37,006 bases of DNA, from assembly GCF_032854445.1 (NCBI RefSeq), contig NW_027018350.1, forward strand, positions 1-37,006, in the 5' to 3' direction. Below are positions 1-10,035 of the stretch, piece after piece (position 1 is the stretch's first letter; each line of letters opens with the position of its first letter). A program made the position numbers and the translations under genes. Origin of the DNA: Liolophura sinensis. Lineage: Eukaryota; Mollusca; Polyplacophora; Chitonida; Chitonidae. Below the pieces are notes generated by a model. It was not told the origin of the DNA. It made no database searches and saw only the letters and a program-made list of their open reading frames with translations.

Positions 1-508
1 TATTCAACTTTTGACTATAAGTTATGTGCCCTTCGGTAGCCCAGAAGACGTCAAATCTTTGGGCTAAGCCCATTTAACTCACCCAGCAATTGCCTTACTT
101 CTAAGTGCAAGACAATCTCAATGTCTTTATCTACGTGTAGAAAAACCACACCATTTGTACATAAAAAACACAAGGTTCTTGATTACAGTCTGCTGTAAAA
201 AGTACAACTGAACACTAACCCACTTCAGTAAGGTGCCAAAAGATGCGGAATTGAGCCAGGCATCGGCAGCTGTTGAAAAATTGCAAATTTCCCTGGTTTC
301 CATGGAGTAAGAGCCGTTGCTACGCACGTGATTATGACATAAATGATCATTCAATTGTCGCTACAGCCAAAAGTATTGGTCGGAGAGCAACGCGGATTGC
401 ACCATTCGATTTCTCGTCACAAAATACGTCGGATTAGCCTCCTACTAGTAGCACTGCAACAGTTTTTCCACTTTTGCATTTTTGCAGGTGTTTTTGTAGT
501 AATTGAAA
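1..508 (-). repeat. Inverted satellite unit (left edge)
   Basis: The reverse complement of this stretch matches 542-1047 at roughly 94% by hand alignment, so it is the same repeat on the opposite strand. Its box, read on the minus strand, is mixed: GCA/CTGAAG/AGTGTT with a T-type +185. It carries private changes seen in no other unit here: CTAGTAG in place of CTGGTAAG, GTGCGTAGC for GTGCCCAGC, AATCAAGAACC for ATCAAGTACC, and a scrambled ACAAAAACACCTG near the junction. More divergence than in the interior fits a copy at an array edge or an orientation boundary that no longer exchanges with its neighbours. The window opens inside it, so its left extent is unknown. Confidence 0.96.
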
Positions 509-541
509 GTCGCGACTCTGTACAGAGTGCAGTGTAGCCGA
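509..541. other. Orientation-switch junction of two palindromes
   Basis: Minus-strand repeat ends at AATTGAAA (501-508) and plus-strand repeat is certain from TGTACAGAGTGCAG (519) onward. Between them lie two overlapping perfect palindromes: GTCGCGAC (509-516) and ACTCTGTACAGAGT (515-528). Normal units read GTCGCGATTGTACAGAG here, so a CTC in place of one T makes both palindromes perfect. About 30 bp of the inverted unit (its copy of +366 to +397) is missing. The resulting arms (1-508 and 542-1047) with a 33-base spacer could form a long hairpin or cruciform. Origin by fold-back or template switching is inference. Confidence 0.9.
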
Positions 542-694
542 TTTCAATTAACAAAAAGACCAGGCAAAAATGCAAAAGTGGAAAAACTGTTCCAGTGCTG
601 CTGGTAAGAGGCTAATCCGACGTATTTTGTGACGACAAATCGAATGATGCAAACCGCGTTGTTCTCCGACCAATACTTTTGCCTGTAGTGACAA
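509..694 (+). repeat. M0, partial unit (tail only)
   Basis: Tail from about +366 to the unit end, beginning at the junction. Departures: CTC for T next to TGTACA, +501 A and +516 T, the tail type that elsewhere precedes class C units. Confidence 0.93.
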
Positions 695-718
695 TTGAAT
701 GATCATTTATGTCATAAT

Positions 719-724
719 CACGTG
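719..724. other. CACGTG palindrome (E-box-like) in M1
   Basis: CACGTG at +24 to +29 is present in nearly every unit; M31 and M38 have CACATG instead. It matches the core of bHLH-type E-boxes, and CAGCTG (777-782) is a second E-box-like hexamer. Binding is not demonstrated and a 6-mer in a homogenised repeat is weak evidence. Confidence 0.3.
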
Positions 725-802
725 CCCAGCAACGGCTCTTACTCCATGGAAACCAGGGAAATTTGCAATTTTTCAACAGCTGCCGATGCCTGGCTCAATT
801 CC

Positions 803-837
803 GCATCTTTTGGCACCTTATTCATGTGGGTCTGTGG
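803..837. other. Variable box in M1 (class-defining)
   Basis: Seven positions in 35 bp separate classes here, while the bases on either side are almost invariant. Class A to B changes are G to T at 803, TTCATG to CTGAAG at 821-826, and TGTGGT to AGTGTT at 833-838. Class C joins the left state of A with the right state of B. Intermediates occur in M26, M55, M56, M60 and the inverted unit. Confidence 0.9.
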
Positions 838-954
838 TCAGTTGTACTTTTTACAGCAGACTGTATCAAGTACCTTGTGTTTTTCACGTACAAATGGTGT
901 GGTTTTTCTACACGTAGATAAAGACATTGAGATTGTCTTGCACTTAGAAGTAAG

Positions 955-962
955 GCAATTGC
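955..962. other. GCAATTGC palindrome in M1
   Basis: Perfect 8-bp palindrome at +260, followed 13 bases later by TGGGC-TTA-GCCCA (976-988), a 5-bp stem with a 3-base loop. The +288 A/G marker sits in that loop, so the stem is kept in both variants. Confidence 0.6.
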
Positions 963-994
963 TGGGTGAGTTAAATGGGCTTAGCCCAAAGATT

Positions 995-1001
995 TGACGT
1001 C
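995..1001 (+). other. TGACGTC (CRE-like) in M1
   Basis: TGACGTC contains the palindrome GACGTC and is one base short of the CREB/ATF octamer TGACGTCA. It is present in every unit. I see no evidence of transcription from it. Confidence 0.25.
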
Positions 1002-1028
1002 TTCTGGGCTACCGAAGGGCACATAACT

Positions 1029-1049
1029 TATAGTCAAAAGTTGAATATA
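1029..1049. other. 21-bp imperfect dyad in M1
   Basis: TATA-G-TCAA then AAG then TTGA-A-TATA: eight of ten outward pairs are complementary around a central A. It is nearly invariant; M62 has one change (AAAAATTGAA). Dyad-rich motifs are common in centromeric satellites, so a protein-binding or cruciform role is possible but unproven. Confidence 0.6.
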
Positions 1050-1237
1050 GTAATGACCAGTGGCGATTGTACAGAGTGCAGTGTAGCCGATTTCAATTAA
1101 CAAAAAGACCAGGCAAAAATGCAAAAGTGGAAAAACTGTTCCAGTGCTGCTGGTAAGAGGCTAATCCGACGTATTTTGTGACGACAAATCGAATGATGCA
1201 AACCGCGTTGCTCTCCGACCAATACTTTTGGCTGTAG

Positions 1238-1263
1238 TGACAATTGAATGATCATTTATGTCA
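1238..1263. other. 26-bp nested dyad spanning M1/M2 boundary
   Basis: TGACA and TGTCA flank the perfect 10-bp palindrome AATGATCATT (1247-1256), with 4 and 2 unpaired bases between. It recurs in almost all units; M42 loses it by a G to A change (AATAATC), and M58, M60 and M65 extend the core to a perfect 14-bp palindrome. Confidence 0.7.
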
Positions 1264-1793
1264 TAATCACGTGCCCAGCAACGGCTCTTACTCCATGGAA
1301 ACCAGGGAAATTTGCAATTTTTCAACAGCTGCCGATGCCTGGCTCAATTCCGCATCTTTTGGCACCTTATTCATGTGGGTCTGTGGTCAGTTGTACTTTT
1401 TACAGCAGACTGTATCAAGTACCTTGTGTTTTTTACGTACATATGGTGTGGTTTTTCTACACGTAGATAAAGACATTGAGATTGTCTTGCACTTAGAAGT
1501 AAGGCAATTGCTGGGTGAGTTAAATGGGCTTAGCCCAAAGATTTGACGTCTTCTGGGTTACCGAAGGGCACATAACTTATAGTCAAAAGTTGAATATAGT
1601 AATGACCAGTCGCGATTGTACAGAGTGCAGTGTAGCCGATTTCAATTAACAAAAAGACCAGGCAAAAATGCAAAAGTGGAAAAAACTGTTCCAGTGCTGC
1701 TGGTAAGAGGCTAATCCGACGTATTTTGTGACGACAAATCGAATGGTGCAAACCGCGTTGCTCTCCGACCAATACTTTTGGCTGTAGTGACAA
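1244..1793 (+). repeat. M2, class A unit
   Basis: 550 bp. +185 T, +314 T, +536 G. Private TTTTTTACG and ACATATGG. One extra A in the A-run after AAAAGTGG. Confidence 0.97.
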
Positions 1794-2342
1794 TTGAATG
1801 ATCATTTATGTCATAATCACGTGCCCAGCAACGGCTCTTACTCCATGGAAACCAGGGAAATTTGCAATTTTTCAACAGCTGCCGATGCCTGGCTCAATTC
1901 CGCATCTTTTGGCACCTTATTCATGTGGGTCTGTGGTCAGTTGTACTTTTTACAGCAGACTGTATCAAGTACCTTGTGTTTTTCACGTACAAATGGTGTG
2001 GTTTTTCTACACGTAGATAAAGACATTGAGATTGTCTTGCACTTAGAAGTAAGGCAATTGCTGGGTGAGTTAAATGGGCTTAGCCCAAAGATTTGACGTC
2101 TTCTGGGTTACCGAAGGGCACATAACTTATAGTCAAAAGTTGAATATAGTAATGACCAGTCGCGATTGTACAGAGTACAGTGTAGCCGATTTCAATTAAC
2201 AAAAAGACCAGGCAAAAATGCAAAAGTGGAAAAACTGTTCCAGTGCTGCTGGTAAGAGGCTAATCCGACGTATTTTGTGACGAGAAATCGAATGGTGCAA
2301 ACCGTGTTGCTCTCCGACCAATACTTTTGGCTGTAGTGACAA
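1794..2342 (+). repeat. M3, class A unit
   Basis: 549 bp. +185 T, +314 T, +383 A, +490 G, +511 T, +536 G. This tail haplotype recurs in M8, M34 and M61. Confidence 0.97.
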
Positions 2343-2891
2343 TTGAATGATCATTTATGTCATAATCACGTGCCCAGCAACGGCTCTTACTCCATGGAAA
2401 CCAGGGAAATTTGCAATTTTTCAACAGCTGCCGATGCCTGGCTCAATTCCTCATCTTTTGGCACCTTACTGAAGTGGGTCAGTGTTCAGTTGTACTTTTT
2501 ACAGCAGACTGTATCAAGTACCTTGTGGTTTTCACGTACAAATGGTGTGGTTTTTCTACACGTAGATAAAGACATTGAGATTGTCTTGCACTTAGAAGTA
2601 AGGCAATTGCTGGGTGAGTAAAATGGGCTTGGCCCAAAGATTTGACGTCTTCTGGGCTACCGAAAGGCACATAACTTATAGTCAAAAGTTGAATATAGTA
2701 ATGACCAGTCGCGATTGTACAGAGTGCAGTGTAGCCGATTTCAATTAACAAAAAGACCAGGCAAAAATGCAAAAGTGGATAATCTGTTCCAGTGCTGCTG
2801 GTAAGAGGCTAATCCGACGTATTTTGTGACGACAAATCGAATGGTGCAAACCGCGTTGCTCTCCGACCAATACTTTTGCCTGTAGTGACAA
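2343..2891 (+). repeat. M4, class B unit
   Basis: 549 bp. +277 A, +288 G, +322 A, +437 T, +440 T (GTGGATAATCTG). Same haplotype in M9 and M50. Confidence 0.97.
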
Positions 2892-3440
2892 TTGAATGAT
2901 CATTTATGTCATAATCACGTGCCCAGCAACGGCTCTTACTCCATGGAAACCAGGGAAATTTGCAATTTTTCAACAGCTGCCGATGCCTGGCTCAATTCCT
3001 CATCTTTTGGCACCTTACTGAAGTGGGTCAGTGTTCAGTTGTACTTTTTACAGCAGACTGTATCAAGTACCTTGTGGTTTTCACGTACAAATGGTGTGGT
3101 TTTTCTACACGTAGATAAAGACATTGAGATTGTCTTGCACTTAGAAGTAAGGCAATTGCTGGGTGAGTTAAATGGGCTTAGCCCAAAGATTTGACGTCTT
3201 CTGGGCTACCGAAGGGCACATAACTTATAGTCAAAAGTTGAATATAGTAATGACCAGTCGCGATTGTACAGAGTGCAGTGTAGCCGATTTCAATTAACAA
3301 AAAGACCAGGCAAAAATGCAAAAGTGGAAAAACTGTTCCAGTGCTGCTGGTAAGAGGCTAATCCGACGTATTTTGTGACGACAAATCGAATGGTGCAAAC
3401 CGCGTTGCTCTCCGACCAATACTTTTGCCTGTAGTGACAA
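2892..3440 (+). repeat. M5, class B unit
   Basis: 549 bp with no departures at the listed markers; the closest thing to the array consensus together with M13. Confidence 0.97.
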
Positions 3441-3989
3441 TTGAATGATCATTTATGTCATAATCACGTGCCCAGCAACGGCTCTTACTCCATGGAAGCC
3501 AGGGAAATTTGCAATTTTTCAACAGCTGCCGATGCCTGGCTCAATTCCGCATCTTTTGGCACCTTATTTATGTGGGTCTGTGGTCAGTTGTACTTTTTAC
3601 AGCAGACTGTATCAAGTACCTTGTGGTTTTCACGTACAAATGGTGTGGTTTTTCTACACGTAGATAAAGACATTGAGATTGTCTTGCACTTAGAAGTAAG
3701 GCAATTGCTGGGTGAGTTAAATGGGCTTAGCCCAAAGATTTGACGTCTTCTGGGCTACCGAAGGGCACATAACTTATAGTCAAAAGTTGAATATAGTAAT
3801 GACCAGTGGCGATTGTACAGAGTGCAGTGTAGCCGATTTCAATTAACAAAAAGACCAGGCAAAAATGCAAAAGTGGAAAAACTGTTCCAGTGCTGCTGGT
3901 AAGAGGCTAATCCGACGTATTTTGTGACGACAAATCGAATGGTGCAAACCGCGTTGCTCTCCGACCAATACTTTTGCCTGTAGTGACAA
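3441..3989 (+). repeat. M6, class A unit
   Basis: 549 bp. TTTATG in block 2 (shared only with M7, a local duplication signal), +185 G, private GAAGCC, +367 G. Confidence 0.97.
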
Positions 3990-4539
3990 TTGAATGATCA
4001 TTTATGTCATAATCACGTGCCCAGCAACGGCTCTTACTCCATGGAAACCAGGGAAATTTGCAATTTTTCAACAGCTGCCGATGCCTGGCTCAATTCCGCA
4101 TCTTTTGGCACCTTATTTATGTGGGTCTGTGGTCAGTTGTACTTTTTACAGCAGACTGTATCAAGTACCTTGTGTTTTTCACGTACAAATGGTGTGGTTT
4201 TTCTACACGTAGATAAAGACATTGAGATTGTCTTGCACTTAGAAGTAAGGCAATTGCTGGGTGAGTTAAATGGGCTTAGCCCAAAGATTTGACGTCTTCT
4301 GGGCTACCGAAGGGCACATAACTTATAGTCAAAAGTTGAATATAGTAATGACCAGTGGCGATTGTACAGAGTGCAGTGTAGCCGATTTCAATTAACAAAA
4401 AGACCAGGCAAAAAATGCAAAAGTGGAAAAACTGTTCCAGTGCTGCTGGTAAGAGGCTAATCCGACGTATTTTGTGACGACAAATCGAATGGTGCAAACC
4501 GCGTTGCTCTCCGACCAATACTTTTGGCTGTAGTGACAA
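3990..4539 (+). repeat. M7, class A unit
   Basis: 550 bp. TTTATG in block 2, +185 T, +367 G, +536 G. Extra A in GGCAAAAAATGC. Confidence 0.97.
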
Positions 4540-5090
4540 TTGAATGATCATTTATGTCATAATCACGTGCCCAGCAACGGCTCTTACTCCATGGAAACCA
4601 GGGAAATTTGCAATTTTTCAACAGCTGCCGATGCCTGGCTCAATTCCGCATCTTTTTGCACCTTATTCATGTGGGTCTGTGGTCAGTTGTACTTTTTACA
4701 GCAGACTGTATCAAGTACCTTGTGTTTTTCACGTACAAATGGTGTGGTTTTTCTACACGTAGATAAAGACATTGAGATTGTCTTGCACTTAGAAGTAAGG
4801 CAATTGCTGGGTGAGTTAAATGGGCTTAGCCCAAAGATTTGACGTCTTCTGGGTTACCGAAGGGCACATAACTTATAGTCAAAAGTTGAATATAGTAATG
4901 ACCAGTCGCGATTGTACAGAGTACAGTGTAGCCGATTTCAATTAACAAAAAAGACCCAGGCAAAAATGCAAAAGTGGAAAAACTGTTCCAGTGCTGCTGG
5001 TAAGAGGCTAATCCGACGTATTTTGTGACGAGAAATCGAATGGTGCAAACCGTGTTGCTCTCCGACCAATACTTTTGGCTGTAGTGACAA
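4540..5090 (+). repeat. M8, class A unit
   Basis: 551 bp. M3-type tail (+314 T, +383 A, +490 G, +511 T, +536 G), +185 T. Private TCTTTTTGC; extra A and extra C in AAAAAAGACCCAGG. Confidence 0.97.
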
Positions 5091-5641
5091 TTGAATGATC
5101 ATTTATGTCATAATCACGTGCCCAGCAACGGCTCTTACTCCATGGAAACCAGGGAAATTTGCAATTTTTTCAACAGCTGCCGATGCCTGGCTCAATTCCT
5201 CATCTTTTGGCACCTTACTGAAGTGGGTCAGTGTTCAGTTGTACTTTTTTACAGCAGACTGTATCAAGTACCTTGTGGTTTTCACGTACAAATGGTGTGG
5301 TTTTTCTACACGTAGATAAAGACATTGAGATTGTCTTGCACTTAGAAGTAAGGCAATTGCTGGGTGAGTAAAATGGGCTTGGCCCAAAGATTTGACGTCT
5401 TCTGGGCTACCGAAAGGCACATAACTTATAGTCAAAAGTTGAATATAGTAATGACCAGTCGCGATTGTACAGAGTGCAGTGTAGCCGATTTCAATTAACA
5501 AAAAGACCAGGCAAAAATGCAAAAGTGGATAATCTGTTCCAGTGCTGCTGGTAAGAGGCTAATCCGACGTATTTTGTGACGACAAATCGAATGGTGCAAA
5601 CCGCGTTGCTCTCCGACCAATACTTTTGCCTGTAGTGACAA
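5091..5641 (+). repeat. M9, class B unit
   Basis: 551 bp. M4 haplotype (+277 A, +288 G, +322 A, +437 T, +440 T). Two T-runs are one base longer than in other units. Confidence 0.97.
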
Positions 5642-6189
5642 TTGAATGATCATTTATGTCATAATCACGTGCCCAGCAACGGCTCTTACTCCATGGAAAC
5701 CAGGAAATTTGCAATTTTTCAACAGCTGCCGATGCCTGGCTCAATTCCTCATCTTTTGGCACCTTACTGAAGTGGGTCAGTGTTCAGTTGTACTTTTTAC
5801 AGCAGACTGTATCAAGTACCTTGTGGTTTTCACGTACAAATGGTGTGGTTTTTCTACACGTAGATAAAGACATTGAGATTGTCTTGCACTTAGAAGTAAG
5901 GCAATTGCTGGGTGAGTTAAATGGGCTTAGCCCAAAGATTTGACGTCTTCTGGGCTACCGAAGGGCACATAACTTATAGTCAAAAGTTGAATATAGTAAT
6001 GACCAGTCGCGATTGTACAGAGTGCAGTGTAGCCGATTTCATTAACAAAAAGACCAGGCAAAAATGCAAAAGTGGAAAAACTGTTCCAGTGCTGCTGGTA
6101 AGAGGCTAATCCGACGTATTTTGGTGACGACAAATCGAATGGTGCAAACCGCGTTGCTCTCCGACCAATACTTTTGCCTGTAGTGACAA
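5642..6189 (+). repeat. M10, class B unit
   Basis: 548 bp. Marker states as M5, but three single-base indels: CCAGGAAATT (minus G), TTTCATTAAC (minus A), TTTTGGTGACG (plus G). Confidence 0.97.
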
Positions 6190-6740
6190 TTGAATGATCA
6201 TTTATGTCATAATCACGTGCCCAGCAACGGCTCTTACTCCATGGAAACCAGGGAAATTTGCAATTTTTCAACAGCTGCCGATGCCTGGCTCAATTCCGCA
6301 TCTTTTGGCACCTTATTCATGTGGGTCTGTGGTCAGTTGTACTTTTTACAGCAGACTGTATCAAGTACCTTGTGTTTTTTCACGTACAAATGGTGTGGTT
6401 TTTCTACACGTAGATAAAGACATTGAGATTGTCTTGCACTTAGAAGTAAGGCAATTGCTGGGTGAGTTAAATGGGCTTAGCCCAAAGATTTGACGTCTTC
6501 TGGGCTACCGAAGGGCACATAACTTATAGTCAAAAGTTGAATATAGTAATGACCAGTCGCGATTGTACAGAGTACAGTGTAGCCGATTTCAATTAACAAA
6601 AAAGACCAGGCAAAAATGCAAAAGTGGAAAAACTGTTCCAGTGCTGCTGGTAAGAGGCTAATCCGACGTATTTTGTGACGAGAAATCGAATGGTGCAAAC
6701 CGTGTTGCTCTCCGACCAATACTTTTGGCTGTAGTGACAA
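6190..6740 (+). repeat. M11, class A unit
   Basis: 551 bp. +185 T, +383 A, +490 G, +511 T, +536 G, with +314 C unlike M3 and M8. Extra T near 6371 and extra A near 6600. Confidence 0.97.
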
Positions 6741-7290
6741 TTGAATGATCATTTATGTCATAATCACGTGCCCAGCAACGGCTCTTACTCCATGGAAACC
6801 AGGGGAAATTTGCAATTTTTCAACAGCTGCCGATGCCTGGCTCAATTCCTCATCTTTTGGCACCTTACTGAAGTGGGTCAGTGTTCAGTTGTACTTTTTA
6901 CAGCAGACTGTATCAAGTACCTTGTGGTTTTCACGTACAAATGGTGTGGTTTTTCTACACGTAGATAAAGACATTGAGATTGTCTTGCACTTAGAAGTAA
7001 GGCAATTGCTGGGTGAGTAAAATGGGCTTAGCCCAAAGATTTGACGTCTTCTGGGCTACCGAAAGGCACATAACTTATAGTCAAAAGTTGAATATAGTAA
7101 TGACCAGTCGCGATTGTACAGAGTGCAGTGTAGCCGATTTCAATTAACAAAAAGACCAGGCAAAAATGCAAAAGTGGATAATCTGTTCCAGTGCTGCTGG
7201 TAAGAGGCTAATCCGACGTATTTTGTGACGACAAATCGAATGGTGCAAACCGCGTTGCTCTCCGACCAATACTTTTGCCTGTAGTGACAA
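6741..7290 (+). repeat. M12, class B unit
   Basis: 550 bp. +277 A, +322 A, +437 T, +440 T but +288 A, unlike M4 and M9. Extra G in CCAGGGGAAA. Confidence 0.97.
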
Positions 7291-7839
7291 TTGAATGATC
7301 ATTTATGTCATAATCACGTGCCCAGCAACGGCTCTTACTCCATGGAAACCAGGGAAATTTGCAATTTTTCAACAGCTGCCGATGCCTGGCTCAATTCCTC
7401 ATCTTTTGGCACCTTACTGAAGTGGGTCAGTGTTCAGTTGTACTTTTTACAGCAGACTGTATCAAGTACCTTGTGGTTTTCACGTACAAATGGTGTGGTT
7501 TTTCTACACGTAGATAAAGACATTGAGATTGTCTTGCACTTAGAAGTAAGGCAATTGCTGGGTGAGTTAAATGGGCTTAGCCCAAAGATTTGACGTCTTC
7601 TGGGCTACCGAAGGGCACATAACTTATAGTCAAAAGTTGAATATAGTAATGACCAGTCGCGATTGTACAGAGTGCAGTGTAGCCGATTTCAATTAACAAA
7701 AAGACCAGGCAAAAATGCAAAAGTGGAAAAACTGTTCCAGTGCTGCTGGTAAGAGGCTAATCCGACGTATTTTGTGACGACAAATCGAATGGTGCAAACC
7801 GCGTTGCTCTCCGACCAATACTTTTGCCTGTAGTGACAA
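7291..7839 (+). repeat. M13, class B unit
   Basis: 549 bp, consensus at all listed markers, as M5. Confidence 0.97.
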
Positions 7840-8388
7840 TTGAATGATCATTTATGTCATAATCACGTGCCCAGCAACGGCTCTTACTCCATGGAAACCA
7901 GGGAAATTTGCAATTTTTCAACAGCTGCCGATGCCTGGCTCAATTCCTCATCTTTTGGCACCTTACTGAAGTGGGTCAGTGTTCAGTTGTACTTTTTACA
8001 GCAGACTGTATCAAGTACCTTGTGGTTTTCACGTACAAATGGTGTGGTTTTTCTACACGTAGATAAAGACATTGAGATTGTCTTGCACTTAGAAGTAAGG
8101 CAATTGCTGGGTGAGTTAAATGGGCTTGGCCCAAAGATTTGACGTCTTCTGGGCTACCGAAGGGCACATAACTTATAGTCAAAAGTTGAATATAGTAATG
8201 ACCAGTCGCGATTGTACAGAGTGCAGTGTAGCCGATTTCAATTAACAAAAAGACCAGGCAAAAATGCAAAAGTGGATAATCTGTTCCAGTGCTGCTGGTA
8301 AGAGGCTAATCCGACGTATTTTGTGACGACAAATCGAATGGTGCAAACCGCGTTGCTCTCCGACCAATACTTTTGCCTGTAGTGACAA
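7840..8388 (+). repeat. M14, class B unit
   Basis: 549 bp. +288 G, +437 T, +440 T, without the +277 and +322 changes that accompany GTGGATAATCTG in M4, M9, M12 and M50: a recombinant tail. Confidence 0.97.
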
Positions 8389-8937
8389 TTGAATGATCAT
8401 TTATGTCATAATCACGTGCCCAGCAACGGCTCTTACTCCATGGAAACCAGGGAAATTTGCAATTTTTCAACAGCTGCCGATGCCTGGCTCAATTCCTCAT
8501 CTTTTGGCACCTTACTGAAGTGGGTCAGTGTTCAGTTGTACTTTTTACAGCAGACTGTATCAAGTACCTTGTGGTTTTCACGTACAAATGGTGTGGTTTT
8601 TCTACACGTAGATAAAGACATTGAGATTGTCTTGCACTTAGAAGTAAGGCAATTGCTGGGTGAGTTAAATGGGCTTGGCCCAAAGATTTGACGTCTTCTG
8701 GGCTACCGAAGGGCACATAACTTATAGTCAAAAGTTGAATATAGTAATGACCAGTCGCGATTGTACAGAGTGCAGTGTAGCCGATTTCAATTAACAAAAA
8801 GACCAGGCAAAAATGCAAAAGTGGAAAAACTGTTCCAGTGCTGCTGGTAAGAGGCTAATCCGACGTATTTTGTGACGACAAATCGAATGGTGCAAACCGC
8901 GTTGCTCTCCGACCAATACTTTTGCCTGTAGTGACAA
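8389..8937 (+). repeat. M15, class B unit
   Basis: 549 bp. +288 G only. Confidence 0.97.
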
Positions 8938-9486
8938 TTGAATGATCATTTATGTCATAATCACGTGCCCAGCAACGGCTCTTACTCCATGGAAACCAGG
9001 GAAATTTGCAATTTTTCAACAGCTGCCGATGCCTGGCTCAATTCCGCATCTTTTGGCACCTTATTCATGTGGGTCTGTGGTCAGTTGTACTTTTTACAGC
9101 AGACTGTATCAAGTACCTTGTGGTTTTCACGTACAAATGGTGTGGTTTTTCTACACGTAGATAAAGACATTGAGATTGTCTTGCACTTAGAAGTGAGGCA
9201 ATTGCTGGGTGAGTTAAATGGGCTTAGCCCAAAGATTTGACGTCTTCTGGGCTACCGAAGGGCACATAACTTATAGTCAAAAGTTGAATATAGTAATGAC
9301 CAGTCGCGATTGTACAGAGTACAGTGTAGCCGATTTCAATTAACAAAAAGACCAGGCAAAAATGCAAAAGTGGAAAAACTGTTCCAGTGCTGCTGGTAAG
9401 AGGCTAATCCGACGTATTTTGTGACGACAAATCGAATGGTGCAAACCGTGTTGCTCTCCGACCAATACTTTTGGCTGTAGTGACAA
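8938..9486 (+). repeat. M16, class A unit
   Basis: 549 bp. +185 G kept, +383 A, +511 T, +536 G; private GAAGTGAGG. Haplotype shared with M26 and M52. Confidence 0.97.
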
Positions 9487-10035
9487 TTGAATGATCATTT
9501 ATGTCATAATCACGTGCCCAGCAACGGCTCTTACTCCATGGAAACCAGGGAAATTTGCAATTTTTCAACAGCTGCCGATGCCTGGCTCAATTCCTCATCT
9601 TTTGGCACCTTACTGAAGTGGGTCAGTGTTCAGTTGTACTTTTTACAGCAGACTGTATCAAGTACCTTGTGGTTTTCACGTACAAATGGTGTGGTTTTTC
9701 TACACGTAGATAAAGACATTGAGATTGTCTTGCACTTAGAAGTAAGGCAATTGCTGGGTGAGTTAAATGGGCTTGGCCCAAAGATTTGACGTCTTCTGGG
9801 CTACCGAAGGGCACATAACTTATAGTCAAAAGTTGAATATAGTAATGACCAGTCGCGATTGTACAGAGTGCAGTGTAGCCGATTTCAATTAACAAAAAGA
9901 CCAGGCAAAAATGCAAAAGTGGAAAATCTGTTCCAGTGCTGCTGGTAAGAGGCTAATCCGACGTATTTTGTGACGACAAATCGAATGGTGCAAACCGCGT
10001 TGCTCTCCGACCAATACTTTTGCCTGTAGTGACAA
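9487..10035 (+). repeat. M17, class B unit
   Basis: 549 bp. +288 G, +440 T (GTGGAAAATCTG). Confidence 0.97.

Larger units (their letters stand above)
695..1243 (+). repeat. M1, class A unit
   Basis: 549 bp; used as the reference for offsets. Departures: +185 T, +367 G, +501 A, +536 G. Confidence 0.97.
1794..7839 (+). repeat. Three copies of an A-B-B trimer (M3-M5, M8-M10, M11-M13)
   Basis: Each copy is a class A unit with the +383 A/+490 G/+511 T tail, a class B unit with +277 A/+322 A/GTGGATAATCTG, then a consensus class B unit. Offsets are 2746 (5 units) and 1650 (3 units). M49-M51 repeat the pattern less exactly. Confidence 0.82.

Noticed and set aside
695-997. A 100-codon frame, repeated in most units, as a protein-coding gene family
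   Set aside because: It needs a TTG start, lacks a convincing ribosome-binding site or promoter, resembles no family I know, is broken by indels in several units and shows only replacement changes in the A/B box.
995-1001. A functional CRE promoter driving satellite transcription
   Set aside because: TGACGTC is a 7-base near match with no accompanying promoter layout; kept only as a low-confidence motif.
2479-2772. Minus-strand frames of 91-97 codons
   Set aside because: They run opposite to and over the plus-strand frame in the same repeat, span monomer tails and vary with the same SNPs; they are shadows of a homogenised repeat.
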